Made by a program: the position numbers and the translations under genes. Below are positions 51,959 through 60,100 of a stretch of 60,109 bases of DNA, in pieces. The notes beneath the pieces were generated by a model. The model saw only the letters and a program-made list of their open reading frames with translations, did not search any database and was not told where the DNA came from. Within the stretch, counting starts at the first letter, position 1. Every line of letters starts with the position of its first letter. This DNA is from Asticcacaulis biprosthecium C19 (GTDB taxonomy: Bacteria; Pseudomonadota; Alphaproteobacteria; Caulobacterales; Caulobacteraceae): contig NZ_GL883078.1 in assembly GCF_000204015.1 (NCBI RefSeq), positions 123,644-183,752 on the forward strand, written 5' to 3'.

Positions 51959-52887
51959 CAGATGAACCGGTCGCCCGGCTGCAGGTCGGTGCCGTTGAGA
52001 AAGTCCAAGGCGTCTTGCGCAGCCTTGCCTTCGCGCTGCAGCCGCAAGATCTGGATGACACCGTCGCCGGTCGCCACCTTGAGCCCGCCCAGCAGCAGGG
52101 TGCCGGGCGTCTCGCCGGAGTGTTCGTCGCTCAGGCGCGACATCAGCACCTTGACTCGGACTTCGCCCTTGCCGGTCGCCATGGTCGTCCACGCACCGGG
52201 GAATGGCGACAGGCCGCGGATATGCCAGTCGAGTTCGCGCGCCGGCCGGTCCCAGTCGATGCGCGCCTCCTCCGGCGTGATCTTGCGGGCATAGGTGACC
52301 TCGCCAGACTGTTCCTGTTCGTTGGCACCACCGCGTTCGATCGCTGCCAGGGCCACCGGCAGCAGGGAGGCGCCAAGGGTCGCCAGTTTGTCATGGAGGG
52401 ACTGGGCGGTGTCCTCGTCGGTGATTTCGACCCGGCCCGACAGGATGATCGCCCCCTCGTCCAGGCCTTCCGACATGCGCATGACTTCGACACCGGTATG
52501 GCTGTCGCCGGCCATGATAGCGCGTTGGATGGGGGCCGCGCCACGCCAGCGCGGCAGCAGCGAGGCGTGGAGATTGAAACAACCCAGAGGTGGGTGGTCT
52601 AGCACGGCCTTTTTCAGGATCTGGCCATAGGCAACGACGATACAGGCATCGATGTCCAGCGCCTGGAACTCGGCAATGGCGTCGGCATCCTTCATCGATT
52701 TGGGCGTGCGCACGGGCAGGCCCAGGGAGGCGGCGAAGGCATGGACCGGCGACGGGCTCAGCACCTGGCCACGGCCTTTCGGCGCTGGCGGCTGGGAGTA
52801 GACGCAGACGATGTCGTGACCGGCCGCGACCAGTTCGGCCAGGGCCTTCACGGCGAATTCGGGGGTGCCCATAAAGGCCAGACGCAT
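51958..52887 (-). CDS. fmt: Methionyl-tRNA formyltransferase
   Basis: 309 residues. The start [13 protein letters not shown] is canonical; the catalytic region is [27 protein letters not shown] with Asn, His and the later Asp in the [15 protein letters not shown] segment, and a C-terminal OB-like domain follows. It formylates Met-tRNA for initiation. The Shine-Dalgarno GAGG lies in the 3' arm of the hairpin at 52894-52921, 9 bases from the ATG. Confidence 0.96.
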   Translation of the reverse strand: MRLAFMGTPEFAVKALAELVAAGHDIVCVYSQPPAPKGRGQVLSPSPVHAFAASLGLPVRTPKSMKDADAIAEFQALDIDACIVVAYGQILKKAVLDHPPLGCFNLHASLLPRWRGAAPIQRAIMAGDSHTGVEVMRMSEGLDEGAIILSGRVEITDEDTAQSLHDKLATLGASLLPVALAAIERGGANEQEQSGEVTYARKITPEEARIDWDRPARELDWHIRGLSPFPGAWTTMATGKGEVRVKVLMSRLSDEHSGETPGTLLLGGLKVATGDGVIQILRLQREGKAAQDALDFLNGTDLQPGDRFI

Positions 52888-52893
52888 GAAAAA

Positions 52894-52921
52894 GACCTCG
52901 CGACGGTTTCGCCGCGAGGTC
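52894..52921 (-). terminator. Hairpin with T-tract between def and fmt, covering the fmt ribosome site
   Basis: GACCTCGCG pairs with CGCGAGGTC around 10 bases; on the transcribed strand the stem is followed directly by TTTTT and then CATG, the fmt start. It has the form of an intrinsic terminator, and the 3' arm contains the GAGG that would serve as the fmt ribosome site. It may attenuate fmt-truA expression relative to def. Confidence 0.6.
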
Positions 52922-52950
52922 TAATCACAAATGCTATGTGGAGCAAGCCT

Positions 52951-53484
52951 TTAGGCGGCGCGGGTAAGCTTCTTCACTTTCGTAATCGCGCGGTCACGCT
53001 TGAGCTTCGACAGATGATCGATGAACAGCGTACCTTCCAGGTGGTCCATCTCATGCTGGATACAGACGGCGAACAGGCCGTCGGCGTCTTCTTCGACGGC
53101 GTTACCGTTGTAGTCGAGATATTTCAGCTTCACCTTGGACGGGCGCAGGACCTCATCGTAGATTTCCGGCACGCTGAGGCAGCCTTCTTCGTACGGCGCC
53201 ACCTCCTCGGACCTCCAGATAATCTCGGGATTGACGAAGTAGCGCGGCTTCTTGACGCCTTCGGCATCGGGCTCGGCGCCTTCGGGTTTCTCCTGCAAAT
53301 CCATGACGATGACGCGGATCGGCTCACCGATCTGGACAGCCGCCAGGCCAATGCCCGGCGCGTCATACATGGTTTCCAGCATGTCATCCATCAGGCGGCG
53401 CAGATCGTCGTCGACCTTGTCGACGGGCTTGGACACCTGTTTCAGGACGGGGTGGGGTACAGTCAGAATTTCACGAATAGCCAT
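52951..53484 (-). CDS. def: Peptide deformylase
   Basis: 177 residues from the ATG at 53484. The three family motifs are complete: [10 protein letters not shown] (G-x-G-L-A-A-x-Q), EEGCLSVPE (E-G-C-L-S with the metal Cys) and [12 protein letters not shown] (H-E-x-x-D-H metal site with catalytic Glu). It removes the N-formyl group from new proteins, complementing Fmt. Frames that extend 26 codons further upstream run into the repeat at 53533 and are not real. Confidence 0.96.
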   Translation of the reverse strand: MAIREILTVPHPVLKQVSKPVDKVDDDLRRLMDDMLETMYDAPGIGLAAVQIGEPIRVIVMDLQEKPEGAEPDAEGVKKPRYFVNPEIIWRSEEVAPYEEGCLSVPEIYDEVLRPSKVKLKYLDYNGNAVEEDADGLFAVCIQHEMDHLEGTLFIDHLSKLKRDRAITKVKKLTRAA

Positions 53485-53532
53485 GTCGCAGATGTAGTCG
53501 TTTGCCCCGGAACAATCAAGATATACAAGAGC

Positions 53533-53826
53533 TTTGAACCACGGATGGACACGGATGAACACGGATTTCCGGTTTAGTCTGCCCCTGCCGCGCAGCGGCG
53601 TCTAAGTTGATTTGGAACCGCGAATGGACGCGAATGAACGCGAATATCCATGGTGATTTCAAACCGTGGAGTGTCTCAGATTTTTTTTTTGAGCGCGCAT
53701 GGCGCTCCCTCTATTCGCGTTCATTCGCGTCCATTCGCGGTTTGAATCCCCCAGATGCTTCCGCTGCGCAATTGTATCAGGCTTGACCGGAAATCCATGT
53801 TTATCCGTGTCCATCCGTAGTTCAAA
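53533..53826. repeat. Iteron hairpin, class C (outer), 10-bp CGGAT units
   Basis: Arms 53533-53572 and 53787-53826 match at 37 of 40 positions. Each reads TTTGAACCA (or TTTGAACTA), three CGGAT units 10 bases apart on the left (GGAT with one change each on the right), then TTTCCGG. The interior contains the smaller hairpin 53616-53742, so one element sits inside another, and GCCGC-GCA-GCGGC. It lies between def (upstream end) and rmuC (downstream end), both on the minus strand. Confidence 0.88.
53616..53742. repeat. Iteron hairpin, class C (inner), 10-bp CGAAT units
   Basis: Perfect 30-bp arms (53616-53645 with 53713-53742): AACCG then three CGAAT units 10 bases apart. The centre holds TCCATGGT/ACCGTGGA (53647-53654 with 53663-53670), a run of ten T at 53681-53690 and GAGCGC/GCGCTC. 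The unit differs from the outer element at the same positions in each iteration (CGGATGGACA versus CGAATGGACG), so the two are related but distinct versions. Confidence 0.9.
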
Positions 53827-53830
53827 ACCC

Positions 53831-55123
53831 TTAGACCGTCTCGTCCTCGGCCGGCGAAAGGGCCTGGAGCTTGGTCGCGGCGCGCGGTTGGGTTTCGATC
53901 GACGGCAGGTCGGGGATCGACTTGCCCTGATGTTCCACCTGCAGATCCTCGAACCGACGCGCCTGGGTCAGCACCTTGGTTTCCAGCGACCCAACGAACG
54001 CATTGTACTTGTCGACCGCGCGCGACAGGGATGAACCCAGGTCGCCGACATGGCCGCCCATCACCGACAGGCGGGCATACAGTTCACGCCCAAGATCGGC
54101 TATCTGGTTGGCGTTTTTCATCTGGTCTTCAACCCGCCAGCCGTAGGCCACCGCCTTGCACAGGGCAAACAGCGTCGTCGGGGTGACGATGATCACCTTT
54201 CGGTCCATCGCCTCGGTCATCAGGTTGGGCTCATGGTCCAGCGCCGTCGACAGAAGACCGTCGCCCGGAATAAACATCACCACGAAATCCGGCGAAACCT
54301 GGTCCTTGAACTGATCCCAATAGGCCTTCGCCGACAGGTCGCGGACGTGAGCGCGCAAAGCCTGGGCGTGGCGCTTCAGATGCAGATCCCGCGTCGCCTC
54401 ATCCGTGGCTTCGGCAGCTTCGAGATAGGCGGTCAGATTGACTTTGGAGTCGATGACAAACACAGCCTCGGCCGAATTGCCCGGCAGCTTGACCACCACG
54501 TCAGGACGCCGCCGGCCTTCGTCGCCGTCCAGATTCTGTTGTTCGATAAAGTCGTAGCGCGACGACAGCCCCGCCGCCTGCAACACGTTACGTAAAACCT
54601 CTTCGCCCCAACGGCCCTGAACCCCGGCGCCGCGGCGCAGGGCGCCGGCCAGTTTCTGGGTCACTTCGCGGGTAGCGTTGGAGGCGGTCAAAAGGTCGGC
54701 GATCTGTTGCTTCAGCCCACCGGTATCGCCGGCGCGCGCCTCTTCCATGGCCTTCACCTGGGCCTCGAAGCGTGTCAGGTGTTCGGCGACCGGCTTGAGG
54801 CTGGAGCTCATCTTTTCCATGGCCAGCTTTTCGCGGGCGACAAACGCCTCCTCCGCCCGCTTCAGCAGCGAATCCGCCGAGACTTGCATGGCCTGCTGCG
54901 ACACCAGTTGGAACTGCTCGCTCATGGTCGTGCGTGCCTCTTCCAGAGCCCTCGCCCGTTCGCGAAGCTGCGCCACCTCGACCTCGCTGCGGCGCAGGCT
55001 GTCCGCCATTTCGTCCTTTTGGGTCCTGAGCCGGCGGCCTTCGGCAAAGGCCAAATACCAGGCACCGGCGAAGACCAGGGCCAGGACCATAAAACCGAGA
55101 GACATGAGGTCGAGTGCGTTCAT
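53831..55123 (-). CDS. rmuC: DNA recombination protein RmuC
   Basis: 430 residues. A single N-terminal membrane helix (about 5-27), a long coiled coil (about 30-150), then the RmuC core with QGRWGEEVLRNVLQAAGL, RRPDVVVKLPGNSAEAVFVIDSKVNLTAYLEA, PDFVVMFIPGDGLLSTAL and the C-terminal DLGRELYARLSVMGGHVGDLGSSLSRAVDKYNAFVGSLE, in order. The core is a PD-(D/E)XK-like nuclease fold. It limits recombination between inverted repeats; exact biochemistry is unclear. Its stop lies 5 bases from the outer iteron arm. Confidence 0.93.
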   Translation of the reverse strand: MNALDLMSLGFMVLALVFAGAWYLAFAEGRRLRTQKDEMADSLRRSEVEVAQLRERARALEEARTTMSEQFQLVSQQAMQVSADSLLKRAEEAFVAREKLAMEKMSSSLKPVAEHLTRFEAQVKAMEEARAGDTGGLKQQIADLLTASNATREVTQKLAGALRRGAGVQGRWGEEVLRNVLQAAGLSSRYDFIEQQNLDGDEGRRRPDVVVKLPGNSAEAVFVIDSKVNLTAYLEAAEATDEATRDLHLKRHAQALRAHVRDLSAKAYWDQFKDQVSPDFVVMFIPGDGLLSTALDHEPNLMTEAMDRKVIIVTPTTLFALCKAVAYGWRVEDQMKNANQIADLGRELYARLSVMGGHVGDLGSSLSRAVDKYNAFVGSLETKVLTQARRFEDLQVEHQGKSIPDLPSIETQPRAATKLQALSPAEDETV

Positions 55124-55230
55124 GTATTGTTCTTAGAGGGATTCCGCGAAACTGGCCAGTCCAATCTCTCCCCTTGCGCGTACACCCTTTCGCTGACAGT
55201 CTCAGCTCAGGCACGTTTCGGGGATAGGCA

Positions 55231-55788
55231 ATGAACGTCAGGACGTTGGCTGGCAAGGTGCTCACAGGCAAGACGCCGTGGACCTATCTCTACCTGTTCC
55301 TAATTCCGTTTATCAACTGGTGCTTCGCAGCCGTTCCGCAAATCGCCTTGCCCGACGGCGGTTCCTGGACGCCGATGGCGATTGTTACGGGCTTCGTTCT
55401 TGTTGTGCGTGACTTTGCCCAGCGCGAAATCAATCACTGGATTATCGGCGCCCTGGGTGTCGGCCTGGCACTGTCGTTCCTGACGTCCGATCCGGCCGTG
55501 GCACTAGCCAGCACCTGCGCCTTTGCCGTCAGCGAACTGGTCGACTGGGCCGTCTATACCTTTATCAGGCGGCCCCTGTCGCAACGTGTTGCCATTTCGA
55601 CAGCGATCAGCGCCCCACTGGACTCCGTGGTGTTTTACGCCATCGCCAGCACCTCGATTGCTGGAATCTTCAACATCTGGTCGCTGGCTTCGTCGGTCAT
55701 TTCGAAGCTGATCGGCGTCTTGGTTGTCTACCTGATCTTGCGCCGTCGCGAAAAAGCCATGCCGCCGCCTTCGGGAGCCGTGCTCTAA
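55231..55788 (+). CDS. VUT-family transporter, probable queuosine precursor uptake
   Basis: 185 residues with about five to six membrane helices. The segment VVRDFAQREINHWIIGALGVG and the later ASTCAFAVSELVDWAVYTFIRRP fit the VUT/YhhQ family (PF02592), which imports preQ0/preQ1. The family's usual length is a little greater. Its stop codon overlaps the recR stop by three bases on the opposite strand. Confidence 0.8.
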   Translation: MNVRTLAGKVLTGKTPWTYLYLFLIPFINWCFAAVPQIALPDGGSWTPMAIVTGFVLVVRDFAQREINHWIIGALGVGLALSFLTSDPAVALASTCAFAVSELVDWAVYTFIRRPLSQRVAISTAISAPLDSVVFYAIASTSIAGIFNIWSLASSVISKLIGVLVVYLILRRREKAMPPPSGAVL

Positions 55789-56387
55789 CGCCGGGTCTTC
55801 AGCGCATGGGCGATGGTGCCGTCGTCCAGCCAGTCCAGGTCACCGCCGACCGGCACGCCGCGCGCCAGGTAGGTCACGGTCGCCTGGTTCTGCAGTCCTT
55901 TCAGGCGATCGGCGATATAGTGCGCCGTGGTCTGACCCTCGACCGTCGCTGGCAGCGCCATGATGATTTCGTGGATGCCGCCTTCGCGCACCCGGGCGAC
56001 CAGGCCATCGAGGCGGAGGTCCTCCGGCCGTACCCCGTCCAGCGCCGACAACAACCCGCCCAGGACATGATAGCGGCCGCTGAAGGCGCCGACCCGTTCC
56101 ATGGCCCAAAGGGCGCTGTCCTCTTCGACAACGCAGATCATGGTCGTGTCACGCGCCGGATCGGAACAGGTGGCACAAGGGTTGCGCGTCGATAGTGCCC
56201 CGCAGACACCACAGGTCACCACCTTATCGGCAGCGTCCTGCATGGCCACGGTCAGCGGGATCAGCAGTTGTTCACGCCGCTTCAACAGGGCGAGCGCAGC
56301 GCGCCGGGCCGAACGCGGCCCAAGGCCCGGCAGCTTGGACAGCAGGGCCATCAGGCGTTCGATTTCCGGACCGGCACCTAAGGCCAT
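55785..56387 (-). CDS. recR: Recombination mediator RecR
   Basis: 200 residues. A helix-hairpin-helix (LLSKLPGLGPRSARRAAL), the zinc finger CGVCGALSTRNPCATC and a Toprim domain (ICVVEEDSALWAMERVGAFSGRYHVLGG) are in the family order, with the final GVPVGGDLDWLDDGTIAHALKTRR. RecR loads RecA at gaps with RecO/RecF. It lies 6 bases after ybaB. Confidence 0.96.
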   Translation of the reverse strand: MALGAGPEIERLMALLSKLPGLGPRSARRAALALLKRREQLLIPLTVAMQDAADKVVTCGVCGALSTRNPCATCSDPARDTTMICVVEEDSALWAMERVGAFSGRYHVLGGLLSALDGVRPEDLRLDGLVARVREGGIHEIIMALPATVEGQTTAHYIADRLKGLQNQATVTYLARGVPVGGDLDWLDDGTIAHALKTRR

Positions 56388-56393
56388 GATATC

Positions 56394-56723
56394 TTAAAAG
56401 AACTTCGGCATTTTGGGGATGCCGCCCAACGGCCCCAGTTCGCCGGCGGCCTCCTGCAGATACTGACGGTTCAGCTCTTCCAGCTTGCGGCGCGCTTCGC
56501 CATAGGCTGCGCGGATCAGGTCGGACAGGACCTCGCCCTCACCCGGCGCCAACAGGCTTTCGTCGATGTTCAGCACGGTCATCTCGCCCGAGCCCTTCAG
56601 CTCCAGCGTGACCAGACCACCACCGGACGACCCCGTGGCCGTGCTCTCGCTGGTCTTGGCGTCGGCCTCATGCAGTTTCTGCTGCACGATCTGGGCCTGC
56701 TTCATCATCTGGGCAAAATCCAT
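56394..56723 (-). CDS. ybaB: YbaB/EbfC nucleoid-associated protein
   Basis: 109 residues: DFAQMMKQAQIVQQKLHEAD (helix), a Ser/Gly turn, GGLVTLELKGSGEMTVLNIDESLL (strands) and LIRAAYGEARRKLEELNRQYLQEAAG (helix), the usual EbfC layout. It binds DNA as a tweezers-shaped dimer. The ATG overlaps the dnaX stop by one base; the dnaX-ybaB-recR order is widely conserved. Confidence 0.95.
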   Translation of the reverse strand: MDFAQMMKQAQIVQQKLHEADAKTSESTATGSSGGGLVTLELKGSGEMTVLNIDESLLAPGEGEVLSDLIRAAYGEARRKLEELNRQYLQEAAGELGPLGGIPKMPKFF

Positions 56724-58531
56724 CAGTCTTCGTCCTTGTCTATGCGCTCGTCTTCGGGCACGGCCGGCGTGATATCGGTGACGGCGGGTTGCGGCCGGGC
56801 ACGGACGGCCGTGATCTCCGCGCCGGGGAAGGTTTCCAACAATTTGGCGACGAACGGGTCAGCTTTCAAGCGTGCCCGCGCCGCATCGTTTTCACGCTTG
56901 TCGCGCTCATAAACGCTTTCGGCGCCGCCACCGCCTTCGGTGGCGATAAGCCAACGCTCGCCCGTCCATTCGCGCAGGCGCATGGACAGGCGCCGCACCA
57001 GGTCGGCCGGCGCCCGTGGCGCCAGTTCGAAGGTGATGGCGCCGGGCTTGAACGAAATCAGGCGGACATATTGTTCGACGTCAGTACGCAGACCGATATC
57101 GCGGCGTTCGGCAATCAGAGTCAGGACCTGGTCGAAGGTTTGCGGCTTGGGCGCCACCTGCTGGACCTGCGGCCGCACGGCCTGAGCGGCACCGCCCGAG
57201 ACAGACTGGCCGCCACCTGGACCGCCGCCGCCCGGACCCGGGACGAGAGGTTCACCGTTCTGCAGCCGTTTCATCAGGACTTCCGGTCCCGGCAGGTCGG
57301 CGGCATAGCACAGCCGGACCAGGGCCATTTCGAAAGCCGCCGGCGCATCGGGGGCGCGACGCAGTTCCTCGAACGCCTTCAGCATCAGGGTCCACAGGCG
57401 CGACAGAGTCCCGGCGGACAGTTGTGCCCCCAGTGCCGTCACCCGCATGGCCTGAGCCTTGGGCATACGCGTGGCATCAGCCCCCAGGATCTTGGCGACC
57501 GACGTGCCGTGGCAGTATTCTAGCAGATCGCCCATGATCTGGGTCGGGTCGGCGCCATAACCATACAGGGTGCGGAAGCCCAACAGGGCCTCGCTCATCT
57601 GGCCGGAAATGATGTTTTCGAACAAGGCCAGGGTCGCCGACCGATCGGCCAGGCCCAGCATGTCGCGCACAACCTCGGCACCGACGATTTCGCCGGCTTC
57701 ACCCTGGACCAGAGCCTGATCGAGCAGGCTCAAGCTGTCACGCACCGAACCTTCGGCGGCGCGTGCGATCAGGGCCACGGCGTCGGCGTCGATGCGCACG
57801 CCTTCCAGGCCGCATATCTTTTCCAGGTGCGGGGTCAGGGTTTCCGGCTCGACCCGGCGCAGGTCGAAACGCTGGCAGCGCGACAGGATGGTCACCGGGA
57901 CCTTGCGGATTTCGGTGGTGGCGAAGATGAACTTGGCGTGCGGCGGCGGTTCTTCCAGCGTCTTCAGCAGAGCGTTGAAGGCCCCGGTCGACAGCATGTG
58001 GACTTCGTCGATGACATAGACCTTATAGCGCGCCTCAACCGGGGCATAGCGCACGCTTTCCAGCAGGTCGCGCATGGCGTCGACCCCGGTGCGCGAGGCG
58101 GCGTCAAGCTCCAGCACGTCGATATGGCGGCCGTCGATGATGGCCTGGCAGTGGATCCCCATGGTGGTCAGATCGACGCTGGGGCCCCCTCTTCCTCCTG
58201 AAGACTGCACCGTGTCCGATTCGTAGTTCAGCGCCCGGGCCAGCAGGCGCGCGGTCGTGGTCTTTCCGACCCCGCGGACGCCGGTCAGCATGAAGGCGTG
58301 GGCGATACGGCCGGCGGAAAAGGCGTTGGTCAGGGTACGGACCATGGCCTCTTGGCCGATCAGGTCCTCGAAGGTGCGCGGGCGGTATTTACGCGCCAGC
58401 ACCGTATAGGCTTCGGATTTTTCGATCGGCTTGGCGGCCGGCAGGGACGCCCCGAACATATCGTCGGTGTCCAGATCGCGCTCGATGGGCTCGGCGGCGA
58501 AGGGGTCATCGTGGTCGGCGGTGTCGGACAT
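56723..58531 (-). CDS. dnaX: DNA polymerase III tau subunit (clamp loader)
   Basis: 602 residues. The AAA+ part starts at YTVLARKYRPRTFEDLIGQE, with Walker A GVRGVGKTTTARLLAR, Walker B VYVIDEVHMLS and sensor FIFATTE. In place of the usual Cys zinc ligands, the region after the Walker A (NYESDTVQSSGGRGGPSVDLTTMGIHCQ) has only one Cys, so the zinc module seems degenerate. A Gly/Pro/Gln-rich hinge (about 440-470) precedes the tau C-terminal domain. It loads the sliding clamp. Confidence 0.94.
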   Translation of the reverse strand: MSDTADHDDPFAAEPIERDLDTDDMFGASLPAAKPIEKSEAYTVLARKYRPRTFEDLIGQEAMVRTLTNAFSAGRIAHAFMLTGVRGVGKTTTARLLARALNYESDTVQSSGGRGGPSVDLTTMGIHCQAIIDGRHIDVLELDAASRTGVDAMRDLLESVRYAPVEARYKVYVIDEVHMLSTGAFNALLKTLEEPPPHAKFIFATTEIRKVPVTILSRCQRFDLRRVEPETLTPHLEKICGLEGVRIDADAVALIARAAEGSVRDSLSLLDQALVQGEAGEIVGAEVVRDMLGLADRSATLALFENIISGQMSEALLGFRTLYGYGADPTQIMGDLLEYCHGTSVAKILGADATRMPKAQAMRVTALGAQLSAGTLSRLWTLMLKAFEELRRAPDAPAAFEMALVRLCYAADLPGPEVLMKRLQNGEPLVPGPGGGGPGGGQSVSGGAAQAVRPQVQQVAPKPQTFDQVLTLIAERRDIGLRTDVEQYVRLISFKPGAITFELAPRAPADLVRRLSMRLREWTGERWLIATEGGGGAESVYERDKRENDAARARLKADPFVAKLLETFPGAEITAVRARPQPAVTDITPAVPEDERIDKDED

Positions 58532-58635
58532 GGAAGATTTTATAACGCCAAAAGAAGCAAGCGTCTCTCATAAAGCGCGATTCCTGCGCCGCTGGTACGA
58601 CTGATTTTTGGGGAAAGGTGAGGCTTTATGGGAAA

Positions 58636-58727
58636 GGTGAGACGGCCGACCCGAAGGTGAATTCGTTGTGGCTGCTGCCTTCCGGCCCTGACCAGGTTGG
58701 CGAGGCCTTCGCCCGGCCGCCTCACCG
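58636..58727 (-). ncRNA. ffs: Signal recognition particle RNA (4.5S)
   Basis: On the minus strand the SRP hairpin core is read as CCTGGTCAGG, GCCGGAAGGCAGCAG, the conserved symmetric and asymmetric loop region bound by Ffh. The ends pair: GGTGAGGCGGCC (5', from about 58726) with GGCCGTCTCACC (to about 58636), with one G-U pair. Length about 92. Ends are approximate. It lies upstream of dnaX on the same strand, the usual place in many bacteria. The GGGAAAGGTGAG at its 3' end is duplicated 20 bases further on. Confidence 0.93.
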
Positions 58728-58779
58728 CCTATATGCGCAATCTTGCCTTCGGATGCAAGAGGTGGAGAGCGTGATTTTA

Positions 58780-58793
58780 TGACACCGGTATCA
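58780..58793. promoter_or_regulatory. Operator before the pectate lyase gene, matching the transporter operator
   Basis: TGACACCGGTATCA differs at one position from the palindrome TGACACCGGTGTCA at 30645-30658. It lies 63-76 bases upstream of the pectate lyase ATG. A LacI-family uronate regulator is the likely binder, by analogy. Confidence 0.6.
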
Positions 58794-58855
58794 TTTCGGT
58801 TGCGGACGGGTGGAGGTGGTGGCATGGTCGCGCCAAAAGTACCGGAGAAACGCCT

Positions 58856-60100
58856 ATGAAATCCCCTGCCTTGCTGCTCGCCCTGTGTCTGGCTGTGCCG
58901 GGTTTCGCTCAAGCCAAGGTCATCGGCACGACGGTTCCGGCGCAGCCGTTGACGGTGAAGCGGATTGCCGATTTGCCGCCCGAACAGCAGGCGCCGTGGA
59001 CGCAGTACCTCGCGCGATCGCAGGGCCAGATGAAGATGGACCAGGCCATTCTGGCGGTAGAACGCACAGGTCTCAGCGATATCGTCTACGGCAAGACCGG
59101 CGATGGCACCAAGACCATGCCGCTGAACCGCGACGCCGCCTGGTACGGCGCAACCGACGCGCGCCATATCGCCGACGCCATCGTCAGCTACCAGACTCCG
59201 GCCGGCGGTTGGGGCAAGAACGCACCGCGCGACGGAGCCTTGCGTCAGAAAGGCGAAAGCTGGATCGCCGGCAAAGAAGAGGGCTGGCACTATGTCGGCA
59301 CCTTCGACAATGGTGCCACCACGACCGAAATCCAGTTCCTGGCACGGGTTCAGGCGCAGTTTCCGGGCGAAGACGGCAACCGGTATCGTGCGGCCCTCTA
59401 CGCCGGCCTGAACTATATCTTCACGTCGCAATATCCCAACGGCGGCTGGCCCCAGGTGTGGCCGCTGGAAGGCGGCTACCATGACGCCGTCACCTTCAAT
59501 GACAATGCGCTCAGCGATATCGCCGGCGTCCTGCGGTCGGTGGCCGGCGGTCAGGGCGACTATGCCTTTTTTCCGCCGTCAATTCGCACCCAAGCGGGTG
59601 ACGCGCTGGACCGCGCCATCGGGGTGATCCTGTCGTCGCAGGTCCGCATCGAGCGCCAGCCGACCGCGTGGGGTCAGCAGCACGATACCCTGACCCTGAT
59701 GCCGGTCGGCGCACGCAATTTCGAGCCCGCCTCGCTTTCGTCGAGCGAAAGTGCGGCGCTCTTGCTGGAATTGATGCAGGTTGAAAACCCTTCGTCCGCC
59801 GTAGTGGCGTCGGTCCATGCCGGAGCGGCCTGGCTAAAGAGCAAGGCCATGACCGGTGTCGCTTGGGTAAAGGTCGGCAACGACAAGGCTCTGGTCCAGG
59901 ATGCCTATGCCAAGCCTTTGTGGGCGCGCTACTATAGCCTTGAGACCGGTCAGCCGATCTTCGGTGATCGCGACCTGACCATCCATGACGATGTCGCCGA
60001 GATCAGTGTCGAACGCCGCAATGGTTATGCCTGGTACGGCACCTCGCCGCAAAAGGCGCTGGATGTTTATGCCGAATGGAGTCAAAAACACTCGCAATAG
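58856..60100 (+). CDS. pelA: Pectate lyase, polysaccharide lyase family 10
   Basis: 414 residues with a signal peptide ending at GFAQA, then the (alpha/alpha) fold of family 10: QTPAGGWGKN, TFDNGATTTEIQFLARV, YPNGGWPQVWPLEGGYHDAVTFNDNA with the catalytic and calcium residues, and the late KPLWARYYSLETGQPIFGDRD with the conserved Arg and NGYAWYGT. It cleaves polygalacturonate by beta-elimination, probably in the periplasm or outside. GGAG lies 9 bases before the ATG. Complete within the window. Confidence 0.94.
   Translation: MKSPALLLALCLAVPGFAQAKVIGTTVPAQPLTVKRIADLPPEQQAPWTQYLARSQGQMKMDQAILAVERTGLSDIVYGKTGDGTKTMPLNRDAAWYGATDARHIADAIVSYQTPAGGWGKNAPRDGALRQKGESWIAGKEEGWHYVGTFDNGATTTEIQFLARVQAQFPGEDGNRYRAALYAGLNYIFTSQYPNGGWPQVWPLEGGYHDAVTFNDNALSDIAGVLRSVAGGQGDYAFFPPSIRTQAGDALDRAIGVILSSQVRIERQPTAWGQQHDTLTLMPVGARNFEPASLSSSESAALLLELMQVENPSSAVVASVHAGAAWLKSKAMTGVAWVKVGNDKALVQDAYAKPLWARYYSLETGQPIFGDRDLTIHDDVAEISVERRNGYAWYGTSPQKALDVYAEWSQKHSQ

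Noticed and set aside
51959-52192. A 78-residue extension of truA into fmt
   Set aside because: It is an out-of-frame reading of fmt; the TruA start [12 protein letters not shown] overlaps the fmt stop in the usual way.
53485-53562. A 26-residue N-terminal extension of peptide deformylase
   Set aside because: It is the translation of iteron repeat DNA (HPWFKAL-type peptide), and the family start MAIREIL is downstream.
10456-53826. CRISPR array interpretation of the short tandem iterations
   Set aside because: Units are 9-10 bases with 4-5 base spacers in inverted pairs; there are no 25-40 base repeats with unique spacers and no cas genes.
58540-58725. A 61-codon minus-strand frame over the SRP RNA
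   Set aside because: It translates the conserved SRP hairpin and has no protein relatives that I recognise.
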